The translations under genes and the position numbers were made by a program. Shown piece after piece: positions 13,184 through 24,568 of a stretch of 64,000 nt of DNA (position 1 is the first letter of the stretch; every line of letters starts with the position of its first letter). Location of the stretch: positions 62,001 through 126,000 of the forward strand of contig NW_020290001.1 of assembly GCF_003144195.1 (NCBI RefSeq), written 5' to 3'. The notes below the pieces were generated by a model, which was not told the origin of the DNA, did not search any database, and saw only the letters and a program-made list of their open reading frames with translations. Origin of the DNA: Ceraceosorus guamensis. Its lineage: Eukaryota; Basidiomycota; Exobasidiomycetes; Ceraceosorales; Ceraceosoraceae.

Positions 13184-13894
13184 CTTCGACAGGGCCGGGA
13201 TCGGTGCAGTGGGGATGCAGCTGTGCAGCAGCAAGCATGGTGTGAGAATAGAATACTTACGTGACCGCTTTGCTGCGCTCCAGGCGCAAATGAGTGCCGG
13301 TACTGTACGCATTGACTCGCGACAGGTGCAGATGACAGGCCCCTCTTGATCTGCCTTTCTGGCCTTCGCACTCCGGAGGCGGATGCAGCTACAGTCACGA
13401 GTAGCAGGACGGCAGCGCAGCGCCGCATCAGCACACGAGGCCCAGGTTTCCCATGTCTGGCCAGAGTCTTATGACAGCAAGGCAGCAAGCAGCGAGCGAG
13501 CGATCAATATTGATTCACGTTGTCATTGATAGATAGTTGGCAGAGTCCCACCAGATTTCTGCCGCCCAACAGTCCAGCTTTCTGTCCATCCATCTCCCTC
13601 CTGCCTGCCTGCATTCCCACTCTTCACTCCGACCGTTCCTCAAGTTGGGCCATCCAAACGTCGTCCGGCCGCCATCCATCTCCGTCACACTTCATCCCAC
13701 ACTAATTTCTCGATTTGTCACTGTTCCAACGTCTCTATCCTCACACCCTGCGGATACGGCTCCGCCGCGCCTTCCGGTTCGCTGTCTCTAAGATCTCAAA
13801 GGATTCCTCGCGGGCGCTTCTCTGAGCGGTCACTACCAATCGATATAAATTGCACGACACCCTCGAGCACTACGTCGTGCCCTGCGCAACGGAG
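11823..13894. other. Intergenic with (GGCA)n microsatellite and pyrimidine-rich promoter
   Basis: No open frame here is convincing. The intergenic motif appears as GTGAATCGTGAATG at about 12798-12811 and as looser copies near 12969-13000. A GGCA tetranucleotide array lies at 13151-13183. From about 13560 to 13790 the plus strand becomes C/T-rich, as is usual upstream of fungal transcription starts. A TATA-like GATATAAAT lies near 13841, about 50 bases before the chosen ATG of the DENN gene. Confidence 0.55.
13151..13183. repeat. (GGCA)8 microsatellite
   Basis: Eight uninterrupted GGCA units plus one further G. The array lies in non-coding DNA upstream of the DENN gene. It is a likely site of length polymorphism between strains. 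Confidence 0.95.
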
Positions 13895-16800
13895 ATGTCG
13901 GTCTCTGAGAGCGCGAGCAGCACCTGGGGCCGCAACAGCAAGAGACGCGGAGATGCCAATCTTGGCGAGCAGCTGGAATCGGCTGGGCAAGGGTTTGCAT
14001 CGCTTCTTCGTGCAGCTTCGCGCAAGTCGAGCGAGAGTTTGAGGAGCGTCAAGAGTGCTGCTAGTAGACGAAAGGTGAGTAGCGGTACTGTGCTCAGGTC
14101 TCCTCGACTTAGATGGGCTTTGGCACTTGTGATCCTAAAATGGGCGTGGAGCGGGCTTCAGGCAAGCGGAGATGCCGCCGCCGTGGCTGCTTCACTCCCT
14201 ATTCACACCGATGCGAGGATCGATCCGCTTCCCTCATTCGCATTCGGCCCCTCTCGTTTGTGCTTGGCGTCCCGCGGCTACACCGCAGCCCGAGAACTAC
14301 GAACATTGCTTCCCATTCCGTGGTGCGGGCAGCCGATGCGTACCACATCTGATCATGCTTGCACACACATTCTCATCCGCATGTGCTGACGCCCCTGCGA
14401 TCATTGCCACCTTCATCAGGGCTCGCAAAGCGAAGGGACAAGTTCAAGGCCAAGCAGTCGCACAACTGCCTACTCAGATGCGCCCCCTGTGCCCCGCATG
14501 ACACACTACGAGAAGCCAATGCCTTCCACGCCTAATGCTCGCCCCCGTGGCCAAAGCACGTCTTCTTACCGTTCGGGACGAAGTGAGAACGCGACTCCGA
14601 CCCAAGAAAACGACAGGAACGAATATGACGCGCCACGCAGATCAGAAAATCGAAGACGCGAAAACGGCAGCATGGATCGGAATCGCGATAGCGCCAGGAC
14701 GCCAACCAATGGACATGTGGACGAGGATGAAGTACCACCCATGGCTAGCGAGCGTTTCTACGGCGTCGGTTCCGCCGGCAATTCCATGACTTCGCTCAGC
14801 AAATCACTCAGGCGAGGCGTGCCATCGAGCAAAAAGGGTGGCAACTCGAGCCAAGCGAGCCTTGGCCAGATGTCAACTGGACTTCGTCCTGTAAACGAAG
14901 GCAGGTCCACGGACGATGATTACCAGTTTTCGACCAGCAAAGGTGATGGCAACACAATCGCTCAGCTGTATGCCGTATTTGGGGTGCGTTACTAAGCCGT
15001 TCGTATCTCGGGGCGAGTATGACTGACTTTTTGCGCCTTTTGCACACATTTAATGCAGCTGCCAAAAGACCCGTCCGTGTGGACCCTTGCAGAAGAGGAT
15101 TGCGTCGCGGGCGTCCAGCACATAGACGGAGCCGTTGGTCGCTTCTGGCGTCCTGAAGTCCTAGGCTGCTCTATCTGTCCAGCACCTTCCGAAGTGCTCG
15201 CTCGTGCTTCCATGAGCACGGATCGAGCCGACAAGAAAGACAAGGACAGTTCCAACAAATTTGAAGGCCGCAATGCTGATGGTCGCAAGCCGCAAAATCC
15301 CAAGTTCATCGAGATGGCCGACGGGCGCGGAGGTGTAGAGCGCGCAGAGACCGCGCGGGTGTTGAGCAAAGCTCTGAAGGTGCGTACAGCAGTAGTATGC
15401 GTTCTTGCGAGCGCCAGGCGACGCTGGGAGCACGACGCCAGCTCACATCGCAGCTTTGCCTAACAGCTATCCTTCACTCGAGAAATCGAAGTTATCTCTG
15501 GTCAGGCCAACTTCCCTCCATCTGCGACCTCGCACAGCTTTTCGTTCTCAGTGCCGACGATCACGTCCTCTGGAGAAGTCCTGGAAGTGCAAGGAAGCGG
15601 CGCAGATGGGCGCAAAGCAGCAGGGTCGGTAGGCGTTTCTGTTGGAAAGGCTAGCGCAGCAAGCGCAGTTGGTGAAGGTTATGGTCTCGAGCGAGGTTCG
15701 GGCGCTTCAAATGCTGCCGGTGGCTTTGGTGACAGCCCCGCCCCCGCGACCTTCTACGGTGTCGTTCTGACTGTGTGGAGTGCCGCTGACGAGCGACGCA
15801 CACGAACGATCAAGCGCGAGCTGACTCGTGCAGCACGACAGCGCAATGGTGCCTCCAAGAACACCAAGCGTGGCAACGGCTGGACCGGTCAGGAGGGCGA
15901 TGGCCCTCTTGGCGAGGAAGGCGCCGCGGATGAGGAAGGTCAAGGAGACGGGTACTCCTTCCTTCCTGCGCACAACACCTTCTTCATGCCTTACGCGATC
16001 TGCATCGTTTCTCGATACCCCATCTACGATCTGCTCGGTGATTGGAACAAGATGGCTTGGCACAAGTACAGTCGAAACATCGAGATGCACAATCAGCAAA
16101 TGGCGACCATCCTGCGCCACCCGGCGCCCCGCCTCGGCGAGCAAATACGTATCGACAGTCCTACCAAGGAGTTGACGTTCATCTGCACGTTCCCGGGAGC
16201 ACTCGAGTGGGGCACTGGCTTGATCGGCATCGACTTCACTTTCTGGCCCGTCTTCAAAACTTTGAGCCTAGACAACATCCTCTCGATCTGCGAAATCGCG
16301 CTTTCCCCAAATGGTCGCATCCTCTTCCACTCTCGGCATCCCGCACTTCTCGGCTTGAGCGTGGAGGCTATCAAGCACCTCGTTGAGTTGCGGGGCTGGC
16401 GCGGCGTTGCACATCAGAATTGTCACGCTCGAGACGTCCGCATCTACCTAGAGGATCCCGGTTCTTGGATCATCGCCATCAACAGCGAGCTACGCAGTCT
16501 ATTCACACCTGCTTCAGAAGTCTGTGTCGTCGATCTCGACATGAACTATGTGAAATGTAGCCGACCTCCGAAAGATGCGCCTAGCCAAGGCAAGGTGCGG
16601 GAGAAGCGCCGCCGTAAGCTCGCTACAGGCATCAACATCAATCTTGGCGACTACTCGCCACCAAGACAATACATCGAAGCCTACCCAGGCGGGCGATTTA
16701 GACCGCTCAGCAAAATCACTTTGCGCGAGCGCAATTCTGCCTACGAGCAGCTCGAGCAACCTTCGTGGTTCCGACAAGGCGCTGTCATCACTGCCTTCGA

Positions 16801-18382
16801 CCTGGCGCTGCAAGATTTGTCAAAGAGCACGTTTCTGCAAAAGGTCCTCAAGAATAGGGCCGCCAAGGCGGGAGCTACATCAGAGGCCGAGTTGGCTGCC
16901 ATCCTCGCTCTCCGGCGCAGGGCAAGCACCTTTGTTGATGCGCGTGACGGTCTAGAAAACAAGATCGGCAGGTTGAACAAGCGTCTGGCCTTCCTCATGA
17001 GCGAATCCGACATGTGGAAACAGCAATTCTCCAAGATCCAGCAGCTCGTAGATCGCCTCACCCGTGAAGCAAACGATCTGCGGAGCAAGGTGGATAAGGA
17101 ACGTCGTGAGAGTCGACGACTCAGCTCAACGCTGGCCCAGAGAGATCTCGAGCAGGTGCAGATCAAGCTCAAGTTGAAAGAAACGGAAGACGCTCGCGAG
17201 GCTGCTCAAGTGGAGCTGCTCAAGATGCAAGGCGCCATGGACTCTCTGGAGTCTGAAAGAGAGGCGATGATGAACGAGATTCGAGCCGTCATCCAGGGAG
17301 CAGGTGGTGAAGAAGGCGACTTTGACTTCACTCGCTTTGACAATTATGGTCAGGGCCCCAACAAACTTCTGCGCCCCGACAGTCCTACGGGCTCTCAAGT
17401 CAGTCAGACGGCATCCCAGCAGGCCGAAAGTATCATGCGCCATCGCACAGCGGCAGAAGCACGCATCTCGGAAGGTCGACCGTCCAGGTCGCGGAACGGC
17501 CACGACACCAACAGACGGAGAAGTCTGTCGCAAGACGGAGGCGAGCGCTTAAGACGTCACTCACCCGCCTCGTCGCAGACTCATCACTTCCCAGACGACC
17601 AAATGAACCGCGAGATCCAAACGCGGACCAGCGTGGTGACTGATCAAATTTCGCGCATTCAGCAGCAGCTGGAGTCCACTCTCACACATCTCGAAGGTCG
17701 TCGCTCTGGCACTTACGAACGCGAGCGCGACCGTGGCGAGAGGCGCCGCGACCGCAGGACGTCGAATGCTTCCATTTCTAGCATGCGCTACGAATATGGC
17801 CTGCCCTCTTCCAGCGGTCATGGAGCGCGTGATGGAAATGAGAGCGACGCCACCCATGGTGGCCGTGCCGCTTCCTCCATTGGTGTAGGCGGCGGCGGCG
17901 GCATGATCACAGACGACGATACCAACGTCAGCGATGCCGACTACTCTGCCATGGATCTGGCTGCTCGCAAGCGTGAAAAGCGCGCGGCTCGTGCAGAGCG
18001 CAGGGAGCGTCGAGCTCAGGCCGCTGCCGCGCCTTCTGCTTACAAGCACTCGCCAAGTCTCACGAATTTGCGCCAGTCGATTAGCGGATCCACTGAAGGA
18101 TCGAATGGCAATTCGACGAAGTCCCCTCAGGCAGGTCAACGTGCGCCGTCGAATCCCTGGAAGGAAGCAGCGGAAGCTGCGAAGAACACCGATCCTGCAG
18201 CACATGGAAACGCTTCGGGCAGCCCTACAAGCCCTGCGATCTCCACAACCCTACACACAGCCCCTGGTAGTCCCTCGTCGCCCAACGGCATCAATGGGGA
18301 GATCGTCCAGGGCGACAATGCCCGGGATGAATTGGCTAGTCCCAAAGTGCCGCAAAAGAGTGCAGCCCGCGCGCGGGCGTAA
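13895..18382 (+). CDS. DENN-domain protein (putative Rab GEF) with C-terminal coiled coil
   Basis: Four exons fit in phase 0 (13895-14074, 14420-14983, 15059-15379, 15467-18382), giving 1326 residues. The ATG at 13895 was preferred to one at 13850 because a TATA-like element sits just before the latter. The first 250 residues are basic and Ser-rich. A split uDENN region runs from about 240 to 550, including LPKDPSVWTLAEEDCVAG, the LSFTREIEVISG strand, ATFYGVVLTVW and FMPYAICIVSRYPIYD. The cDENN core is near 590-715 (TFICTFPGALEWGTG, LSLDNILSICEIALSPNGR, GWRGVAHQNCH). A strong coiled coil spans about 850-963, and the rest is Arg/Ser-rich. DENN proteins activate Rab GTPases by nucleotide exchange; the Rab target cannot be read from sequence. 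The 345-nt first intron is long for this locus and could hide an extra exon. Confidence 0.9.
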
Positions 18383-19693
18383 GCCGGCTTTCCAATCGAT
18401 CAGCTTAGCAACACTGTTGCCAAAATGTTGTTGGCTTCCTCATCAACGCCTTTCGCTTTCTTGCGCTTTCTCCTTTACTGAACTACTTACTGTCCATCAT
18501 CCAAGATTGCTATGAGATGTGTTCTTTGGCACGCAAGCCCGTGAATGAGATATATATCATCCGACGTTCGCTCTTAACCAGTGACCTCTATTTATGGCTG
18601 AGCTCCACGACCAGACGAAGGCCGCTCTCCCGTGCTGCCATCATTGCTTTATGGCGTGGTCTGAGCTGAAGAAGAACGTTGCAAAGACGACGGAGATGTG
18701 TCACATGCACAGACCTCATTAGAGGACCCTGATCCAAAATCGGGGATTCAAATCAAAAATCAAAAATACGAAAAAGCCTTTTTGCTGCGGCAAGACGAAT
18801 CGGTGACGTGATCCACGCGCCGGCGGCGCGTCCAGTCTTTGAGAAACATACGCGGTTAACGTATGATACATGCGAACGAGTCTTGGAAGCGCGCGTGGCA
18901 CTTGAGGATGGACGATTGATCGATCGCAGCGGGCAGCGCGGGTTCAGCGCGTATATATCGATTCACATTGGTACGCGTGACTGCATGGATGAGCTTTTTA
19001 ATTATCTGCGCGGTTTGTCGCTCCGCAGCGCGCTAGCCGAGACTTGTGTGTGGGTTTGCTCGGCATCAGCAGCAATGTGCCAATGAGGCTGATGCGAGTC
19101 TGCCAGGCTCATGTCGCCATGCAGGCGCCAGGCGCTTTCATCTGCAGAATCACTAACGACTGACTGCATCTGCGCCGCTGGAATCATGTATTTGTTGACT
19201 GACGTGCTTGCTGTACGCCAAAGGGTTCTTTCTTCTCGACCTCGACACGCTCTGCCTGGATAGTCTGGCCTTGGCCAAGCCATTCGTTTCCCCCCTTCTC
19301 TCTCAGCTCTCTTTCCATTTGACACGCACCTGCTTCGGCCACGACAGGTCACATTCGCTTCCATTCAAGCACCTACCGTATCCATTTCGCGTCATTCGTT
19401 TCATTTGTCGCGTTGAAAAGCTAGCTTTCGGCATGACCCTTTCGCCATCCTCGACCCCCGCAGAAGCACCAAGAAGCTTCTTGCGGTGCCATCACGCCAC
19501 GCCATTTCCCACTGCGGAGCTGATCTGAAGTGTCACCCCGGCCTTTGCCGCCTTCCTCAATCTTGACACTTTTGCTTACCTCGACATTCCGACCCCCCTT
19601 CACACCCTTTTTTTTTCTTCTGGATCGGCAACCTAAACATCCACCTTCTATGACACACGCATCCAGTTGAGTAGGGGAGTCAGAAGCTGCGAC
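18383..19693. other. Intergenic, no supported gene
   Basis: AT-rich patches occur at about 18740-18775 (GATTCAAATC type repeats) and 18950-18970 (CGATTCACATTG), both resembling the recurring intergenic motif. A pyrimidine-rich tract on the plus strand from about 19280 to 19660 is the likely core promoter of the YTH gene. No frame looks coding. Confidence 0.55.
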
Positions 19694-22600
19694 ATGGCTA
19701 GTCGAGGCAACGAGGCACGCCGAGGTGAGCAGCGAAGTCAAGGTGTGCCACCTCCGCCCCCACCTCGACTAGCCGCTCGACCTCAGGCATGGACTGAAGG
19801 GCAGCAAGCCTCGATGACCAGCCAGTATCACAGTCATCCTGGATGGAACAGCGACACTTGGTCCCAATACGGCACGCAACCCCAAATGTATGCGTATCGG
19901 CAGGATGCTCCCGGGATGGTGCCAACATACCCTGCGTCGAATCCCTACGGCCCTGACATGTACCAGTCTGTGGGCAGTGGACCGCAAGAGGGGACTCAAA
20001 CAGCTCATCCGTATCAGCAGAGCTACCATTCAGCGCTCTCTGCTACGCAGCTCCAAAGTCCGTTCCCTTCCCGACAGCAATCTTACGACTCTGCCTTTTA
20101 CTATCCTGCCGGCGTGGCGTCGTCCCCCTACTCCACATCATCGCCTGGGCACTCTGACCCTTCAGCTGGAACGCCATCACTCGTCACTCATCATTCACCG
20201 CCGGGGCCCTCGCTCGCCACGTCTCCAGGTCCAGAGAGCAGTCAAAGGAGCTCATCGGGAGGACCAGCACAGTCAGTGTCTCCTGCCCCTATGGGAGACT
20301 TCCAATACCCAGCACCGGGAGTTCAGCCGGGCCTGGAGGCCTACGCATACAGCCAGGTGAGCCATATTGATCTGATTTCGAAGAAGAGTGTGAATCTGAG
20401 CAGTCGTACGGCCTTCTTTGAGCGTAGCATGCACAACATCCGCTTGCGAATGAAGGTCACAGGCCGCCCTGGACATCAAGAGGCCCTGTGTACGGAGTGG
20501 CCTATCATGAGGGGAATTTTGCAGGCGCGAACAATGGCGTCTGGTACAGCTATGAGCCTCAGACACAACAGCCTAATCACGCAGCAACCCGCAGACCGCC
20601 CCTGCCGGCTAGACACGTCAGCACTTACGAGGGCGCTCCGCTAGTGTCTGGATCTCCATCGGGATCTCAGCCTCGTGCCGATACCCTCGGACAGGGCGCC
20701 AGTCGGCCTGCACAGCATCGGGCGCCCCATACGTGGACGCCAAGTGTACCTCAACCACCAGCTTTTGTGGGCGGGTACGGGTATGCAGGTCACTATCCTG
20801 TAAGCGGCAATGCGTACTATCCGCCGGCGCAGCAGCATGCCTTGAACTACGCAACTGCAGCGCCACTTCAGCCAGGGTCAACACATCAATTTGCGAGGGT
20901 GGGCCAATCTGCGAGTGCAGCCCGGCCTATGCAGCCCCCAAGATCGCGCTCCCAGGCTGGCGTTGCGCCCATCGCTCACGAAACGGCGTATTCGAGAGGT
21001 CGCGCAGAGGGAAAGAAAAGATCGAACATGCCACCAGGTGCCACTCTTCGACCCAGAGCACCCGCACCCGATGCACCTAGGTCTCAGTTCGTGATGTGGA
21101 TGGGGAACATTCCCAGCAATGCGACGTCTGAGGAGTTGCATGGCTTCCTGTCACAGCTTACGCAGCCTGCCGACCCCTCAGCCGTTGCAGCGGCTGCTCA
21201 GGATCCTGATGAGCAGCAAATCACGTCCGAGGTTTCAAACGCGGCCAAAGGTCAAGTCCCAGCCCTTGCGGCTGCTGACACTGCGTTCGAGGCCATTTGC
21301 GAAGGGCACGGTATCGTATCCATCTTCGTGATTGCCCGGTCCAATTGCGCATTTGTAAATTATGCAACAGTCGCGCATTTGGATGCTGCTGTCGACTATT
21401 TTCATGATAAGCAGCTGCGACCTCTAGACGCTTCGTCTGTAAGGCTCGTCTGCCGCGTTCGAAAGAAAGAGGACGAGTCGCAAGCAGGCGTGGAGGGTCA
21501 GAGAGGACGCGGAATCCATGTTGCGCTCGTCAAGGAATACGAAAGACAGCAAAAGCAAAAGGCTGCTGAATTGGAAAAGAAAGTCGACACGCAGACAGCT
21601 GCTGCCACGTCTGTTCAGGCCGCTATCGGAAGCAACGATGCACTGAAACAGTCACAGGGCCCAAGTACAGAAGCAGAAGCTATAAAGTCTGCTCTTGCAG
21701 TGCCAAACGTCTCTCCCGCGGCGGAAACTGCGTCGATGACATCTCAACGACCTTCAATAGGAGGAGCAACTAGCTCCAGTGGCTCGATCTCCATATCGAC
21801 CAATTCTTCGCTCCTCAAACATCAGGTCTTCAGACAACGCTTCTTCATCCTCAAGAGCCTGTATGTCAAGGACCTGGATCAATGCCTTGCGACCAGCATC
21901 TGGGCAACTCAGCCGCACAATGAAGCAGTTCTGGATCAAGCATATCGAAACAGCGAGGCGGTGTATCTCATTTTCAGCGCCAATCAAAGTGGTAACTTTT
22001 ACGGTTATGCGCGAATGGCAGGCTCGATAGCCACTCCACCTCGTGGCAAAGGAGACGCGCCGACGTCTGAAGGCGTCCCACGGTCAAATGCGGGCGACGA
22101 CGCCGCGAAGCTGTCCGTCATTGCGTCTGGTCTGCCACGGGCCGCTTATGGAGGTTCTCAGACACCGCAACCTGGTCAAGTGCGAGAGACTTCCGAAGAC
22201 CAGCAACGGATCGGTACCGCGCCTCAAACTTTGTCAGCCGCATCGCCTGGGCTGACGCCGAACATTGCTGCGTCTCCGCTTCAGCTGACACCCGTTGAAG
22301 AGATCGATCAACCCGTTGCCGAACCTTCACCGCCGAAGGTGCGAGCTCCCTTGAGCCTAGAAGACCAGACCAAGAGCATACTCTCTGCGACCTGGCCTCC
22401 AGACACCGCTTCTCCCCCCCATCCGCCAAGCTCTGCGGGCCGCGGTACCACTTTGTCACCCAAGCTTATTCCCTCGCGACCTGATTTGGAAGCTGAGAGA
22501 GGCGACGAAGAGGTGACTACGGGCATGCAGCAATCGATCGCAGTTTCCACTGCTGACAACGGCAAGTCAAAGACGATTGCGCCTGGCGCTTTGTCGCCAA

Positions 22601-23313
22601 TCCGATCACTGCCCGTGCCTGCGGACTCAGAGGGTGTCAAACGCATCGACACGGTGCAATCAGAGCGCGACAAGCTTTCCGGCTCCCCAACCGAATCGAC
22701 ATCACTAGGCCCAGCAGATTCTGTCTCGGTCTCGGGTGCCAACGAGCAAGCTCAAATGTCAATCAGGGCTATGATTCACAACCTACGTCTTGAGGAGCGC
22801 GAAGCGCAGCGTCAGGCCAATGCCCTTGAGGGTCACTTGGTCGCCCTTGGCGAAGGCTCACTAGGCCCGCGCGAGGCGCATGGTGTAGCCACTCCACGTG
22901 CTAGACCAACGGATGCTGGCCGCACTTCGATCCCGGAAAGCGGTCCTGGCCTTCCGAATGTCCGAGAGAATTACTCGTGGGGCAGACCCTTTCGCGTTCA
23001 GTGGCTCATGTCTACTCCGCTGCCATTCTCCAAAGTCCGCAAGCTCCGTAACCCCTGGCGCGATGGCAAGCCCGTCATGGTGTCAAGGGACGGCACAGAG
23101 GTGGAGCCGAACACGGGTCGACAGCTCATTGAAGAATGGGCGAGACATGTTGCTAGTCTGACCAATAGCAGACAAGAAGCATCGATCTCAATGAAAAGCT
23201 CTGGTGACGAGTCATCAGCTGTGAGCGCCCACATCCCGGGTCTCACCGATGATGTCGACGACCTATCGGAAGAGGTCGAATTGGATGTCAACGATGGCAA
23301 GGTGGACATTTGA
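19694..23313 (+). CDS. RRM and split-YTH domain RNA-binding protein
   Basis: Two exons (19694-20356 and 20428-23313) are joined across a 71-nt GTGAGC...TAG intron, giving 1182 residues. The acceptor at 20427 is the only nearby AG that restores the downstream frame. The first 430 residues are Pro/Ser/Tyr/Gln-rich. An RRM-like fold covers about 435-570: β1 QFVMWMGNIP and RNP1-like NCAFVNYATVAHLDAA, with about 50 extra residues between them. The YTH domain begins near residue 686 (FFILKSLYVKDLDQ, SIWATQPHNE, YLIFSANQSGNFYGYARM). It then breaks for about 315 low-complexity residues and resumes near 1070 (RPFRVQWLMSTPLPF, RNPWRDGKPVMVSRDGTEVE). Tryptophans aligning with two positions of the m6A cage (SIWATQ and VQWLMS) are present, so recognition of methylated adenosine in RNA is plausible. 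The target RNAs are unknown. Confidence 0.9.
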
Positions 23314-24568
23314 AGAATCAGACGTCAGAAGGAACTCGAGCTCTGGAAGCTGTCCACAATGGCACTGAGCACATCCACATTACATCAACGGTGCCTCAGC
23401 TTTAGCTACTTATCTGCAACTCTTTTCTCTCGTACTTATCGGACTCTATCCCGCGTCGCCATCTCTAAACCGGCTCGAGCGGCCATGAGCTTGCTGCTTG
23501 ACTGTCCGCATTGACTGAGCTGGAGACCACGACTATCGATGCGGTCACCGCCTCCACTTCTCAGTTCTCCACACGCACACACCATACACGCTACCCGTGC
23601 ATTGCGACGAAACACCGAAATCTCGCCCAGCATTTCCTCTCCTTCTACTCCGTTTGACGACACAAGCTCAAAGCAGGACGACGTCCGCCGATGGCTCAGT
23701 GTCAAGAACGGCTCTTTCCAGATCTCTCGCATGGTCAATACACACGAAGCTATTGCTAAACATCCTCATCTCTCACCTGCTCGCTCCGCTCGTCTCTCAA
23801 CGTTCAAACCCAGCACGATGTACTGATATCATACACGCATCTCGTCACCGTTGCTTTCTGTCCTCGCGTCTCCCACTCAGCACCCTTGCCCCGCCTTTTC
23901 GTCACCATGTCATTGCGACTGATATCTCCGCTCTTCAGATCTGCATACCTCGTAATGTTACACGGAGGACGAGAGCTTCGATCTGCTTCTTGAGGTGATT
24001 CGTGACCGTTTGCATGACGTTTCATGACTGATTGAGCTCTGCAGAAGACGTAAGCATTTTCCGAAGTTGAAGCGCGCGTCCGGGCATCAGCCAGCTCCAT
24101 CCAATTGTATTGGTGATTCGGCGCTCGCCGCGCTCGATGCGCAGGGCTCGTGCGTGGTCGGTCGGCAGGCACCCAGAAGAGAGACACGTCAAATGTAGAG
24201 AGACGCTTTCGGCAAAACTCCGAAGGTGAAGGGGGAACGCGAGATGAGATGGAAAGGATCTGCTGATGCTGCTGAGTTGAATTCTGCGCGACGCATGAGC
24301 AACGAGCGAACGCGCGCACGCTCCACTTTCTGTGGTGCTTTCATGCGCGCTTAGCTTAGCGCCGCGAGTCATTCCGATTCATGGACCCAGAGGGGCTCGA
24401 TCGTCCGCAGCTGCTTTTGCGATGATCCACTTCGCTGTGCCATGCGTAGGTGAGTTGTGACACACCAACATCCGCAATACTACTGGGTGCCAGTGCGCAT
24501 ACCAATCCTACTTCGGCGACCACAAGTGAAGCATTTTCGCTGTTCTTTGATCAGCACAAGGTGCCGCT
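23314..24568. other. Intergenic, no supported gene
   Basis: The stretch is C/T-rich on the plus strand from about 23530 to 23930, with several short overlapping open frames of no recognisable type. It separates two plus-strand genes and should hold the YTH terminator and the LOG-Caf16 promoter. I see no repeat or RNA gene. Confidence 0.55.

Noticed and set aside
15001-15466. Reading the sequence between DENN exons as separate small genes
   Set aside because: The exon at 15059-15379 joins both neighbours in phase 0 and supplies part of the DENN fold.
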